The notes under the pieces are model-generated. The model ran no database searches and was not told the DNA's origin. It saw only the letters and a list, made by a program, of their open reading frames with translations. From NCBI GenBank assembly GCA_001898145.1, contig MKSR01000040.1, positions 930,001 to 994,000 of the forward strand: a stretch of 64,000 nucleotides of DNA. Reading direction: 5' to 3'. Each line of letters starts with the position of its first letter. The stretch's first letter is position 1. Source of the DNA: Dyadobacter sp. 50-39. Its GTDB lineage: Bacteria; Bacteroidota; Bacteroidia; Cytophagales; Spirosomataceae. Both the position numbers and the translations under genes were made by a program. This document shows positions 1-8,272 of this stretch, piece after piece.

Positions 1-126
1 CCATCGCCCAGGTATGTCCGGTATGCCTGGCAGGATAACCCTTTGGGGGTCAATTTTTACAATTCCGCCGGGCTTCCCGCCTCGCCCTTCCGTACCGACA
101 GCGCGACGGGCGCCCCAAGCCATTGA
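1..126 (+). CDS. C-terminal end of a sialate O-acetylesterase-type (SGNH) esterase, partial
   Basis: An open frame entering from the left edge gives 41 residues and stops at TGA 124-126. The residues VRYAWQDNP, then [16 protein letters not shown], match the usual C-terminus of the DUF303/sialate O-acetylesterase family. These are secreted SGNH-like esterases that remove acetyl groups from sugars. Beside a GH67 glucuronidase, an acetyl-xylan or acetyl-sugar esterase role would fit; that is inference. The catalytic residues lie outside the window. The stop overlaps or nearly abuts the next gene, which suggests one transcript. Confidence 0.75.
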   Translation, partial: PSPRYVRYAWQDNPLGVNFYNSAGLPASPFRTDSATGAPSH

Positions 127-149
127 ATACATTGAACTATCTTACATCC

Positions 150-2288
150 ATGATCACATTTACAATACCTGCTTCATACCGCCGCAGTAGAAGCCTTGCC
201 CAGCTGCTCCTGCTTTTCACCTTAGTTATTTCCACAAATCCTGCTTCGGCAGACGATGGCTACCGCCTATGGCTGCGGTATGACATCATCCAAAACACGC
301 AGGTCAGGACGGCTTACACCAGGTCATTCAGCTTCATTGCCAACCCGGGCACTAGCGATATCCTGGACAATGCCGCCCGCGAACTTCAAACCGGCCTTTC
401 CGCCATGCTGGGCAAGCAAATTCCGATTGTCAGGACCCCGGCAAAAAACCAGAACGGCATTGTCCTTACCGTTTCCGGCGCTGCCGCATCGGGTGACGGC
501 TACTCAATTCAGCGGCAGGGCGAAAACACCGTCGTCGCCGCTTCGAAAGACGCCGGCGTGCTGTATGGCAGCTTTGCATTACTCAGGCATTTGCAGCAGC
601 AGTTGCCTGTCGAAAATGCGGCCGTGCAGAGCAGTCCGAAAATTCAGCTGCGCATGCTCAATCACTGGGACAATCCGGAAGGAACCATCGAGCGCGGGTA
701 TGCGGGCTCGTCGTTGTGGAAATGGTACGAACTGCCCGAGACTGTCGATCCGCGGTACACCGATTATGCCCGGGCGAATGCCTCGATCGGGATCAATGGT
801 ACTGTCGTGAACAACGTGAATGCAAGCGCGCGCTTCCTCACGGCCGAGTACCTGCACAAGGTGGCCGCATTGGCGGGAGTTTTCAGAAGGTATGGTATCA
901 AAACCTATTTATCCATTCATTTTGCCGCTCCCAAAACGCTGGGCGGCCTGAAAACTTCCGACCCGCTCGATCCGGAAGTGAGGAAATGGTGGACCGACAA
1001 AACGAAGGAGATTTACAGCATTATACCGGATTTCGGCGGCTTTCTGGTCAAAGCCAATTCCGAGGGCGAACCGGGCCCGCAGGATTACGGCCGTACCCAC
1101 GCCGACGGCGCGAATATGCTGGCCGAAGCACTGGCGCCATTCAAGGGTGTGGTCATCTGGCGTGCATTCGTATACAAGGCCGATCCCAATGCCGACCGGT
1201 TCAAAGCCGCTTATGACGAATTTGCGTCACTGGACGGGAAATTTGCCAAAAATGTGATTGTGCAGGTCAAAAACGGCCCGATCGATTTCCAGCCACGCGA
1301 GCCGTTTTCACCCCTTTTCGGAAACATGCCGGGTACCCCGCTTGGAATGGAATTTCAGCTTACCCAGGAATACCTCGGCTTCGCGACCCATTGGGTTTAC
1401 GAGGCACCTCTTTTCAAGGAGTGCCTCGATGCCGACACGCATGTAAAAGGCAAGGGTTCGACCGTCGCCCGCATTGTGGATGGTTCGCTGCACAATTACC
1501 CGCTTACCTGCATTGCCGGCGTGGCCAATACCGGCTCCGATCGCAACTGGACAGGCCATCCCATGGCACAGGCCAACTGGTACGCCTTCGGCAGGCTCGC
1601 CTGGGACCATGCCCTCAGTGCCGAGGCCATCGCACGGGAGTGGACGCAGCTCACGTTGACCACCCAGCCGAAACCCGTTGCTGCGATTACCGACATTATG
1701 CTGCGTTCGAGGGACATTTATGTGGATTACAACACGCCTTTGGGACTCTCGCGCCCGTGGACGGGTGCCCATTACGCGCCGGAACCCTGGCAAAACCGCA
1801 GCTCCCGCCCCGACTGGACGGCGATTTACTACCACCGCGCCGACAGCCTCGGCCTGGGATTCGACCGCACCGCCACCGGCAGCAATGCATTGGAGCAGTA
1901 CCGCCCCGAAGTGAGCCGCGCCTGGGCAAATGCCGAAACCTGCCCGCTGCCGTATCTGCTCTGGTTCCACCATATTGCCTGGACGAAAAAGCTCAGCTCC
2001 GGCAGAACATTATGGGACGAACTTTGCCACCGCTTCTACACCGGCACGGATTCGGTATTGTGGATGCAAAAACAGTGGGCATCCGTGCGATCATCCGTAG
2101 ACCCGGCTATTCACGCAGATGTGACGGGTCGGCTTTTGAAGCAGCACAAGGAAGCCATATGGTGGCGGGATGCGTGGCTGCTGTATTTGCAGCCCTTCTC
2201 CAAACAAGCCATTCCGGCCCGTTATCCCCAGCCGGAGGGGACATTGGAGGAGGTGAAGAAGCGTGTGAAAGTTTATCTGATGCGGTAA
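150..2288 (+). CDS. GH67 alpha-glucuronidase, secreted
   Basis: The product removes 4-O-methyl-glucuronic acid side groups from the ends of xylo-oligosaccharides. The frame is open from TTG 123, but ATG 150 is the better start because a signal peptide follows it directly (hydrophobic LLLLFTLVIS, then PASA-DDGYRLWLRYD). Counted from the TTG, the family's catalytic residues can be placed: the acid Glu near 314 (ANSEGEPGP), Asp near 388 (NGPIDFQPREP) and Glu near 416 (GMEFQLTQEYLG). The last two are 28 residues apart, as expected for GH67. The length (about 712 residues) is normal for the family and the C-terminal helical domain is present. It follows the esterase fragment without a gap and faces the truncated genes at 2322-3726. 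I am confident of the family. Confidence 0.93.
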   Translation: MITFTIPASYRRSRSLAQLLLLFTLVISTNPASADDGYRLWLRYDIIQNTQVRTAYTRSFSFIANPGTSDILDNAARELQTGLSAMLGKQIPIVRTPAKNQNGIVLTVSGAAASGDGYSIQRQGENTVVAASKDAGVLYGSFALLRHLQQQLPVENAAVQSSPKIQLRMLNHWDNPEGTIERGYAGSSLWKWYELPETVDPRYTDYARANASIGINGTVVNNVNASARFLTAEYLHKVAALAGVFRRYGIKTYLSIHFAAPKTLGGLKTSDPLDPEVRKWWTDKTKEIYSIIPDFGGFLVKANSEGEPGPQDYGRTHADGANMLAEALAPFKGVVIWRAFVYKADPNADRFKAAYDEFASLDGKFAKNVIVQVKNGPIDFQPREPFSPLFGNMPGTPLGMEFQLTQEYLGFATHWVYEAPLFKECLDADTHVKGKGSTVARIVDGSLHNYPLTCIAGVANTGSDRNWTGHPMAQANWYAFGRLAWDHALSAEAIAREWTQLTLTTQPKPVAAITDIMLRSRDIYVDYNTPLGLSRPWTGAHYAPEPWQNRSSRPDWTAIYYHRADSLGLGFDRTATGSNALEQYRPEVSRAWANAETCPLPYLLWFHHIAWTKKLSSGRTLWDELCHRFYTGTDSVLWMQKQWASVRSSVDPAIHADVTGRLLKQHKEAIWWRDAWLLYLQPFSKQAIPARYPQPEGTLEEVKKRVKVYLMR

Positions 2289-2321
2289 GAAGCTGTCGGG
2301 GGCTATGGGCAATTTTCACAT

Positions 2322-2840
2322 TCAGATCCCTTCGGTATACCGTAGCAAACTCTTGTCGGGCACTTCGAGCATTTCGCCGTGCGTCCGCAGTACGGAGCCG
2401 TTGCCTTTGTAGAACCATTCCGGCTGCACACCGATATGCCCGGCAGCCGGAAAGCCGTTTTGCACACCCCATTCATACATAATAATGCTGTCGGTCGGCT
2501 TGGCACCTTCGGCGGCCGCGTGCATGGCCTGGCGGTTGAGCGCGCTGTTTTTGTGGGTCAGCCCGGTACCGGCCACCAGGCAGCGGAACGGATCGCCCGG
2601 GCAATCGAACGCCGGGAGCAACTTCCATTCGCCGGTTCCCGAATACACTTCATCGTAGTGCAACTGCCTGTCCGAGCGTGCCGCCAAAAGCAGTTCCGAA
2701 AGGTCCTGCCCGCTATCCACGGCCTGCAATGCAGCCTCGTAAACCGATTTCAGCCCATTTGATATTACCAAAGAAGGCTCTTCCACGATGGCCACCGCGC
2801 GACCGAAATGCGGGTGGGAGATCTGTACGACTCTTGTCAT
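2322..2840 (-). pseudogene. N-terminal half of an AraD1/GguC-type FAH-fold protein, truncated
   Basis: The ATG-started frame of 172 codons begins like AraD1/GguC proteins (RVVQISHPHFGRAVAIVEEP; FRCLVAGTGLTH; HIGVQPEWFYKG). These are fumarylacetoacetase-fold enzymes used on 2-keto-3-deoxy sugar acids and usually run to about 330 residues. After VLRTHGEMLEVPD homology stops, about ten unrelated codons follow, then a stop. The C-terminal catalytic half is missing and the 3' end of the GH67 gene lies immediately beyond. I read this as a deletion product that is unlikely to be active. It follows the SDR remnant after 36 bases, so the original order was probably dehydratase, dehydrogenase, AraD1. 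Confidence 0.75.
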
Positions 2841-2876
2841 GTTTTTGTATGAAAACTTTTTTTAAACCTATACAAA

Positions 2877-3566
2877 TCACTGTGTTACCCAGCCGCCATC
2901 GATCGAAAAGCATCCCCCGGCGGAATAGCTGGAAGCCCTGCTGGCCAGGTACAACGCAATGCCGCCGATCTCGTGCAGTTCGCCCCAGCGGCCCATCGGG
3001 ATCTTGGAGATGAATGCCTTGTATTTTTCGGGGTCGTTAATCAGGGGTAAATTCAAGTCTGTGGCGAACGGGCCAGGCAGGATGGCATTCACGGTAATGC
3101 CGTCGAGCGCTACTTCCATGGCCAGCGAGCGGGTAAGCTGCAAAATGGCGCCCTTGCTCGTCGCGTAAGGCGTACGTTCGGGAATGGCCGTGAGCGCGAG
3201 CATGGAGCCGATGTTGATGATCCGGCCGTAACCGTTTTCCTTCATCACAGGCACCACTTCCCGGCAGGCGAGCCAGGTACCGGTCACATTCACACTCTGC
3301 ACTTTGTTGAAATCGTCCAGCGAAAGCGCCTCGATGGGCCCCCGGATATTGATCCCCGCCGAATTGACCAGGATATCTATTTTCCCAAAAGCGCCTACCG
3401 CAGTTTTGACCGTTGATTGAATGCTCTGCTCGGAAGTAACGTCGCAACCGACGCTGATGCAGTTTACGTCGTAAATATCTTTCATCAGTTGTTCCGATTC
3501 CCTGTTCACGGCCTCGTCGCGCGCGGCGATGACGATGTTGGCCCCGGCTTCGGCCAGCGAAGCCGC
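2877..3566 (-). pseudogene. SDR-family dehydrogenase lacking its N-terminal Rossmann start
   Basis: From AASLAEAGANIVIAARDE to the stop this is a typical gluconate-5-dehydrogenase-like short-chain dehydrogenase. It has the LVNSAGI motif, the catalytic serine segment (IINIGSMLA), YATSK with the Tyr-xxx-Lys pair, and the C-terminal FSIDGGWVTQ. The obligatory first strand and the glycine-rich TGxxxGIG nucleotide loop are absent. Upstream of about 3566 the frame runs into sequence that codes in another frame for a different protein (enolase-superfamily fragment). The longer open frame reaching 3710 is therefore a read-through artefact. Without the nucleotide loop the product should not bind NAD(P). 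It probably oxidised a 2-keto-3-deoxy aldonate. Confidence 0.8.
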
Positions 3567-3726
3567 CCACGCGGTTGGTATCGAACTGGAAAATGTCCAG
3601 CGCACCGGTTTGGAGCAGGTCGTGGAAGCCGTAGCGGGTATACTCGTGCTCGCCGCCGGAAAGCGGGATGTCGGTGTAATTACGGAGTTTGGCAAAATTG
3701 TGGATCTCATCCGGCAGGAGCAGCTC
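3562..3726 (-). pseudogene. Fragment of an enolase-superfamily (mandelate racemase type) sugar-acid dehydratase
   Basis: About 55 codons in one frame read LLPDEIHNFAKLRNY, then SGGEHEYTRYGFHDLLQTG and LDIFQFDTNRVGG. This is the central barrel segment of L-rhamnonate/L-fuconate dehydratase-like enzymes, with the GEHEYTRYGF motif around metal-binding strands. There is no start, N-terminal capping domain or C-terminus. The left edge runs straight into the SDR remnant at a shared GGCGGC, and the right edge abuts the stop of the GH39 gene. It is a leftover of a roughly 400-residue gene. Confidence 0.75.
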
Positions 3727-3728
3727 GC

Positions 3729-5426
3729 CTACCACTTGAAATGCAGGAATGAAACGCCCTGGCGCGGCAGCTGCATTTCGATGGTGGTACTCCCGTTTTT
3801 CGGTTCGATCCACTGGGGCGAAGTAAGCAATGCAAGCTGTCCGGCTTTTTCCAGCTGACGGATCTGCTCGGCTGTGGGCTGCTTGGGCGAACCCATGGCT
3901 TTCCATACTTCGTAAGAATTGCTGTTCTCCTTGTCGATCCGGTAATGGTACAGCATCATTTTCTGCTGCGGAAGGCCCTGTACGGACACTTTTACGGTAG
4001 CGTCGGCCACGGGTACATTGTCATCGTGGTAGTTCCACACCATCACCGCCGCCGAATTGGCGCTTTTGGAAGCAATGCCATTGATATCCGCCTCTTTGCG
4101 AACGCTTTCGTCCCTCACCCTTTTGAAATCATACGCCAAGTCCTGCTTCACCTCCACCCGGTTGCCTTCCATCATCCCGAACATCCGGAATACATTCAGT
4201 ACAGGCTTATCGACGCCGTTGGTTGCCAGGTCGCGGAAGCCGCGGAACCAGGCCTGGTCCTCAAACTCGAACGACCAGCTCACCGCCCCGAGCAAATTCA
4301 CTCCCCTCGCTTCGGCGAGTTCGTATTTGCGGGCGAAGGAAGCCGCCGTGTAGCTCGAATACATGGTACCGTTGCGGTAGGCATTCTGCGGACTCACATC
4401 CTCGGAGCAGGCCGCGCAGCCCTCAGGGTCCGATTCGCCGATGATAATGGGCAGCTTTTTCAGCGCAGGATACGAGGCCACGATCTCGAAGCCGTTGTCC
4501 AGGTCGCGCAGCTGCGTGCCCATGTTCATCTGCACGTGCCCGTCGACGATCTTAGGCGCACCTTTGGCGTGATAAGTGATAAAATCGATCGGGGTACCGG
4601 TTTTGCCTGTCACGTAGTTCTTGCCGGAAGTCACGTGGTCAAGGAATTTCCGCATAAATACTTCCGACTTGTCCCACGAGGGGCCGGTCACTTCCGGGCC
4701 GCCTATTTTGGCAGTGGGCAACGCGCGTTTCACGGCATCGGCGGTGTAGTCGTATAATTTGATATACTCATCCACCGTGCCTTTCCAGTAACTGATATTG
4801 GGTTCATTCCAAAGCTCCCAGTACCAGCTCTCCACTTCCTTCTTGCCGTAGCGTGCCACCGAATGTTTCACCCATTGAAACACCAGTTCCGCCCACTTGT
4901 TGTAGTCGTTGGGCGGATAAGCCCAGCCGAGGTAAATATCATTGTAGTTATCTCCCGGCTTCCAGTGGTGACGGTACGGCTCAGGTTTCGACGACAGCGC
5001 CTGCGGCATAAAACCGATCTGCGCGATGGGTTTCATGCCTCTTTCAAGGTAGGTATCAAAAATTTTGTCGACGATCTTCCAGTCGTACACCGGTTTGCCC
5101 TGGGCATCTTCTGTGTAGGCATTGGTAGAACCCCATTTGAGCGCTGCCTCGCCGTCGCCCGTCACGAGCAGGCTGTGCGCCCGCACATACACGGGAACCT
5201 TGCTGAACTGGGAGATTTCGGTGAGCAGCTTTTTGCCGTCCTTCATATAGGTGTAATTCGGCTCGTCGTAGCCAAAAAATGCCCAGATAGGCTGCATAGG
5301 GGCTTTTGCCTTGGCCAGGTTCACCTCGATACTGACGGGTTGCTGCTGGCTGAAAACAGGAGTGGACAATGCCGTGCCCAGGGTGGCGGCATGGAACAGG
5401 GCCAATTTGGTTTTTTTGAAAAACAT
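3729..5426 (-). CDS. GH39 beta-xylosidase-like glycoside hydrolase, secreted
   Basis: The 565-residue protein has a signal peptide (cut near PVFSQQQ). The (beta/alpha)8 domain carries the GH39 acid/base in WYWELWNEPN (Glu208) and the nucleophile in IIIGESDPEG (Glu331). A beta-sandwich C-terminal domain ends in SFLHFKW. GH39 retaining enzymes release xylose from the non-reducing end; an arabinosidase activity cannot be excluded. With GH67 next door, a role in glucuronoxylan breakdown in the periplasm is likely. The start ATG at 5426 is followed by a good signal peptide. It lies 23 bases downstream of a SusD remnant, the usual PUL order. The gene itself looks intact although both neighbours are broken. 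Confidence 0.88.
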   Translation of the reverse strand: MFFKKTKLALFHAATLGTALSTPVFSQQQPVSIEVNLAKAKAPMQPIWAFFGYDEPNYTYMKDGKKLLTEISQFSKVPVYVRAHSLLVTGDGEAALKWGSTNAYTEDAQGKPVYDWKIVDKIFDTYLERGMKPIAQIGFMPQALSSKPEPYRHHWKPGDNYNDIYLGWAYPPNDYNKWAELVFQWVKHSVARYGKKEVESWYWELWNEPNISYWKGTVDEYIKLYDYTADAVKRALPTAKIGGPEVTGPSWDKSEVFMRKFLDHVTSGKNYVTGKTGTPIDFITYHAKGAPKIVDGHVQMNMGTQLRDLDNGFEIVASYPALKKLPIIIGESDPEGCAACSEDVSPQNAYRNGTMYSSYTAASFARKYELAEARGVNLLGAVSWSFEFEDQAWFRGFRDLATNGVDKPVLNVFRMFGMMEGNRVEVKQDLAYDFKRVRDESVRKEADINGIASKSANSAAVMVWNYHDDNVPVADATVKVSVQGLPQQKMMLYHYRIDKENSNSYEVWKAMGSPKQPTAEQIRQLEKAGQLALLTSPQWIEPKNGSTTIEMQLPRQGVSFLHFKW

Positions 5427-5449
5427 GGGACTCTGGTTAAGCGTAAAAA

Positions 5450-5776
5450 TTAATATCCGGGATTTTGTGTAATCTGACTGTTCCGGCTGATCTGCTGGGT
5501 GGGTATGGGAAAAAGATTGTGCTTCCCGGCAGCGGCTGTCACGCCGTTCGCCTGGGCGGTACTGATGAGGCGGTTATGCCGGATCAGGTCCCAGCGGTAA
5601 TGCCCCTCCCCCACAAATTCCTGCGCACGTTCTTTGAGCACCGCATTCCGGAATTCCTCTTTCGGCAACCCTTTCAAATCGGGGTAAACTGCCTCGGGCT
5701 GCTCGAAGGCCGTACCCGCCGCCCTCGCGCACCGACGCACCTGGTTGATCGCCTCGAAAGCCTGGGGTGTCGGCGA
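5450..5776 (-). pseudogene. C-terminal remnant of a SusD/RagB lipoprotein
   Basis: The frame reads QAFEAINQVRR, then KEEFRNAVLKERAQEFVGEG, HYRWDLIRHNRLI and the terminal FPIPTQQISRNSQITQNPGY. These are the standard last 100-110 residues of a SusD-like glycan-binding lipoprotein. The lipobox, TPR core and all upstream residues are missing; sequence beyond about 5776 is not SusD-like. An intact SusD would be 450-600 residues and would follow a SusC gene, which is also absent. The stop is 23 bases before the GH39 start. Confidence 0.85.
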
Positions 5777-5789
5777 AAAACGACTTCAA

Positions 5790-5804
5790 CCCTATGGCAT
5801 AGGG
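5790..5804. repeat. Short inverted repeat at the SusD remnant border
   Basis: CCCTAT-GGC-ATAGGG is a 6-bp inverted repeat directly beyond the SusD remnant. A second one (GCTGAC-GGC-GTCAGC) follows about 10 bases further on. They mark the deletion border and may be a relic terminator, but no T-run is present. The stretch 5805-5928 has no recognisable gene. Confidence 0.35.
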
Positions 5805-5928
5805 CAGGCAACGTCGCTGACGGCGTCAGCACACTCAAAATTCGGGTAATGGAATACGTGTACGGCTTTCGGGGGAAAGCGCGCCAAGGCAGTGTGCGTG
5901 TCAGGTTGTTACGACTGAACGATGGTGT

Positions 5929-6483
5929 TTATACGAAAATATCCAGGTACTTCACTTCATCGGAAACCGGCATGATGCCGTGCTTTTGTAGGCAATTGAA
6001 ATACATGCTGTCGCCCGCTTTCAAAAGGTATTCGGCGTCGCCCAGCGTCATTTTCATCTCGCCCTCGATCACATAGATGAATTCTTCACCTTCGTGGGAG
6101 AGCTCGTGTTGCTTCACCTCCCCTTTTTTCGCGGCGAAAAGCATCGGCTGCATTTTCTTCTGGTGGTACTCGGTACCGAACGGATAGATAAAATAGCCTT
6201 TATCCGTTTTCGTCAGATTCTGTTCCGCCGTGAGCCTCGCCGTGAAAATGGCATTGAGCCATTCTTCGGTTTCCAGCAAACTGGAAATGTTGGTCCCCAG
6301 CACCTGCGCGATCTTCACCAATGCAGCTACCGAGGGGACGGTTTTGTTGTTCTCGATTTTGGAGATCATGCTTTTGGACAAATCGCTGCCATCGGCTACC
6401 TCCTGCAATGTTCTTTTCTGGCTCGTTCTCAATATCCTGATCCGGTCTCCGATATTAAGCGTGTTCCCTTCGGCTGTCAACAT
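5929..6483 (-). CDS. XRE-family regulator with C-terminal cupin domain
   Basis: An N-terminal helix-turn-helix of the XRE/Cro type (NIGDRIRILRTSQKRTLQEVA, then SKSMISKIENNK, about residues 10-65) is followed by a cupin_2 barrel (SHEGEEFIYVIEGEMKMTLGD, LLKAGDSMYFN). Such XRE-cupin proteins are one-component regulators that sense a small ligand such as a sugar acid or amino acid. I chose ATG 6483; an in-frame TTG at 6492 gives three more residues. Its position at the head of the decayed sugar-acid/xylan operon suggests it once controlled that operon. An inverted repeat 43 bases upstream could be its own operator. Confidence 0.88.
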   Translation of the reverse strand: MLTAEGNTLNIGDRIRILRTSQKRTLQEVADGSDLSKSMISKIENNKTVPSVAALVKIAQVLGTNISSLLETEEWLNAIFTARLTAEQNLTKTDKGYFIYPFGTEYHQKKMQPMLFAAKKGEVKQHELSHEGEEFIYVIEGEMKMTLGDAEYLLKAGDSMYFNCLQKHGIMPVSDEVKYLDIFV

Positions 6484-6492
6484 ATATTGCAA

Positions 6493-6802
6493 CCCTGTTT
6501 ACTTATTTGGCACTTTGTTTCATATCATTCAACAAGGTTGAATGCAAATATAGATGGAAAATACGACGAAGCAAGGAAAACTCTAAATATTTTGTGCTTT
6601 TGTGCAATTCCTCAACAGTTGCTGTGTAACAAATTTTGCAAAATCAAAATACGATTTAAGTAGCAGCGACCGCTTATCCAAAGGCAATAACATTGCGAAT
6701 AATGAATGCCAAATCAAACAAGTATGAGGCATAACCGAATTGCGTATACACATAAACGGTAACCCGTTAAAACGGAACCATAAGAGGTTTATTTACACTG
6801 TG
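6493..6802. other. Divergent AT-rich intergenic region
   Basis: About 310 bases lie between the XRE-cupin gene (minus) and the OmpA-domain gene (plus). Apart from the inverted repeat at 6526-6544 I see only AT-rich sequence that should hold both promoters. An in-frame start at 6740 for the plus gene exists but adds residues that spoil the signal peptide. Confidence 0.5.
6526..6544. promoter_or_regulatory. Inverted repeat upstream of the XRE-cupin gene, possible operator
   Basis: CATTCAAC-AAG-GTTGAATG is a perfect 8-bp inverted repeat with a 3-base spacer. It is centred about 52 bases before the chosen ATG of the regulator, a plausible site for autoregulation by a dimeric HTH protein. Binding is inferred only. 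Confidence 0.4.
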
Positions 6803-7690
6803 ATGAAGATATCTAGCATAATAGCTTGCTGGGTGGCACTTTTCCTCATTTGCCCCTCCAAAATTGCCAACTGCCAAAATATCAGCGGCAATTGGCTTGG
6901 CAGCATTACCATACCAGGATACAACGGAAATGAATATCCTATTGAGGCCTCTGTCATACAAAAAGATAGCCTGATTAGCGGTCAAATTAAATCCAATTAT
7001 GAGGGCAGCTATGCGATCATGAAGTTTCAAGGTATAGTTTCTAAAAACAAAATCGTAATCAACGAAAATGAGGTTATTGAAGATTCATATCCAAATCAGG
7101 TTTGGTGTTTGAAGAGCTTTGACGGCGAATATGTCGCTGATTCATCGAATAGAACAAAGATTCTAGGAACCTACTCCGGCTACACGAAGTTCTTTCACAA
7201 TCGATACACTGCCGATTATTGCGTTCCTGGAAGTTTTATATTACTACAAAAAAAACCTGCAACGAGAGACATTGTAATTTTCAAGGATGGTATTAAAAAT
7301 ATAAAAAAAGAGGAACCGCTATCGCAGTACAACTCAAAATATGGTATCAGTTATCTTGTTTCTATATCACTTCATTTTGAACAAAGCACTTCCAATTTAT
7401 TAGAATCTTCCATTGAAAATTTAAACAAGATAGTTAACTGTCTATCTGAAAATAGATCCGTAAAAATAATTTTAGAAAGCCACACGGATAATGTTGGTGA
7501 CCTTCAAAAGAATTTTAGGCTGGCCGAAGACCGAGTTGCTAGGGTAAAAAGGTATTTTTTGGATAAAAATATTTTGGGAAGCAGAGTTCAGTGTCGCATT
7601 TTAGGGCCTTTTTTACCCATAGCACCGAATGATAGTGAGCACAATCGGAGTTTGAACAGACGCGTCGTCGTTAAAGTAAAAGATTTGTAG
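6803..7690 (+). CDS. Secreted protein with C-terminal OmpA-like peptidoglycan-binding domain
   Basis: Translation from ATG 6803 starts with a signal peptide (MKISSIIACWVALFLICPS, cut near ANCQ). A roughly 150-residue N-terminal domain (ISGNWLGSITIPGYNGNEYP..., a possible beta-barrel or lipocalin-like fold) is not recognised further. The last 120 residues are an OmpA_C domain: SLHFEQSTSNLL, the peptidoglycan-binding ESHTDNVGDLQKNFRLAEDR segment with its conserved Asp and Arg, and NRRVVVKV. The protein probably tethers to the cell wall in the periplasm. It is distinctly AT-richer than the GH genes and lies next to a decayed peptide-export locus, so it may have arrived with that locus. Its function is unknown. 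Confidence 0.75.
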   Translation: MKISSIIACWVALFLICPSKIANCQNISGNWLGSITIPGYNGNEYPIEASVIQKDSLISGQIKSNYEGSYAIMKFQGIVSKNKIVINENEVIEDSYPNQVWCLKSFDGEYVADSSNRTKILGTYSGYTKFFHNRYTADYCVPGSFILLQKKPATRDIVIFKDGIKNIKKEEPLSQYNSKYGISYLVSISLHFEQSTSNLLESSIENLNKIVNCLSENRSVKIILESHTDNVGDLQKNFRLAEDRVARVKRYFLDKNILGSRVQCRILGPFLPIAPNDSEHNRSLNRRVVVKVKDL

Positions 7691-7771
7691 TAATGTCTAT
7701 TCTTTTCATATTCAAAGATCTACTAATTCCAAGTGTGTATTTGTTTTTTTTTCAATTTAAATGTAAAAAAG

Positions 7772-7879
7772 ATGAAAAAATTAAAGTTAGAAAGCCTAGA
7801 TTTTTCAAATAGTGAAATCTTAACTCGTAGCCAGCTAAAAAAACTTAGTCGCAGGAGATTCGGTTTTCGGGCCTTGTGA
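7772..7879 (+). pseudogene. Bacteriocin/RiPP-type leader peptide fused to unrelated tail
   Basis: A 35-codon frame reads MKKLKLESLDFSNSEIL, then TRSQLKKLSRRRF. The first 26 residues look like the double-glycine type leaders of Bacteroidota secreted peptides (MKKLKL... LTR.QLKKL.GG). Where the GG cleavage site and core should begin, the sequence switches to RRRFGFRAL and stops. The next bases code in another frame for an HlyD C-terminus, so the core was lost in a deletion that joined the two genes. Confidence 0.5.
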
Positions 7880-8172
7880 AACTATCGCAGGGAAGTCTGG
7901 GTAAGGTTAAAGAAGGGCAGAAGGTACTCGTCAAATTAGATGGATATCCGTATCAGGAATTTGGGTCGATTGAAGGAATTCTGTCAAAAATTTCAACGAC
8001 GCCGGGACGCGATTCTTCATAATGGGGTTATGTTGACCTTCCAAATCAGCTCAAAACGGAATATGGTCTGAAACTGACTTACAGAAGCGGACTTAGCGGT
8101 ACCGCGGAGGTTGTAACCGGGGATCGAAGGCTGACGGCCAGGTTCCTCTCAATTATTAAAAATAGATGGTAG
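7861..8172 (+). pseudogene. C-terminal remnant of an HlyD-type peptide exporter subunit
   Basis: In the frame of 7891 the sequence reads GKVKEGQKVLVKLDGYPYQE, FGSIEGILSKISTTPGRDSS, a TAA stop at 8020-8022, then WGYVDLPNQLKTEYG, LKLTYRSGLSGTAEVV and KNRW, ending at TAG 8170-8172. This is the conserved end of membrane-fusion (HlyD) proteins that work with ABC peptidase-transporters for GG-leader peptides. The 5' two thirds are missing and the remaining part carries a nonsense codon, so it is dead. Confidence 0.75.
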
Positions 8173-8222
8173 CAAATGCTAGAAAACTAAAATAAACCAG
8201 TCAAACCGATTTTCAAATCGTA

Positions 8223-8251
8223 GTGCGCACCCGTCCGGTAAGGGTGCGCAC
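8223..8251. terminator. Strong stem-loop, probable bidirectional terminator
   Basis: GTGCGCACCC pairs perfectly with GGGTGCGCAC (10 bp, 9-base loop). TTT follows on the plus side. It lies between the plus-strand remnants and the 3' end of the minus-strand glycosidase at 8273. Confidence 0.6.
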
Positions 8252-8272
8252 TTTCGCAGCAGGAAACGGCGG

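Noticed and set aside
1391-2482. A 363-codon plus-strand frame running past the end of GH67
   Set aside because: It mostly overlaps the GH67 gene in another frame and then the AraD1 remnant; no homology is visible.
3567-3710. An N-terminal extension of the SDR frame
   Set aside because: Residues such as STILPNSVITPTSRFPAAST are out-of-frame translation of the enolase-superfamily fragment, not an SDR start.
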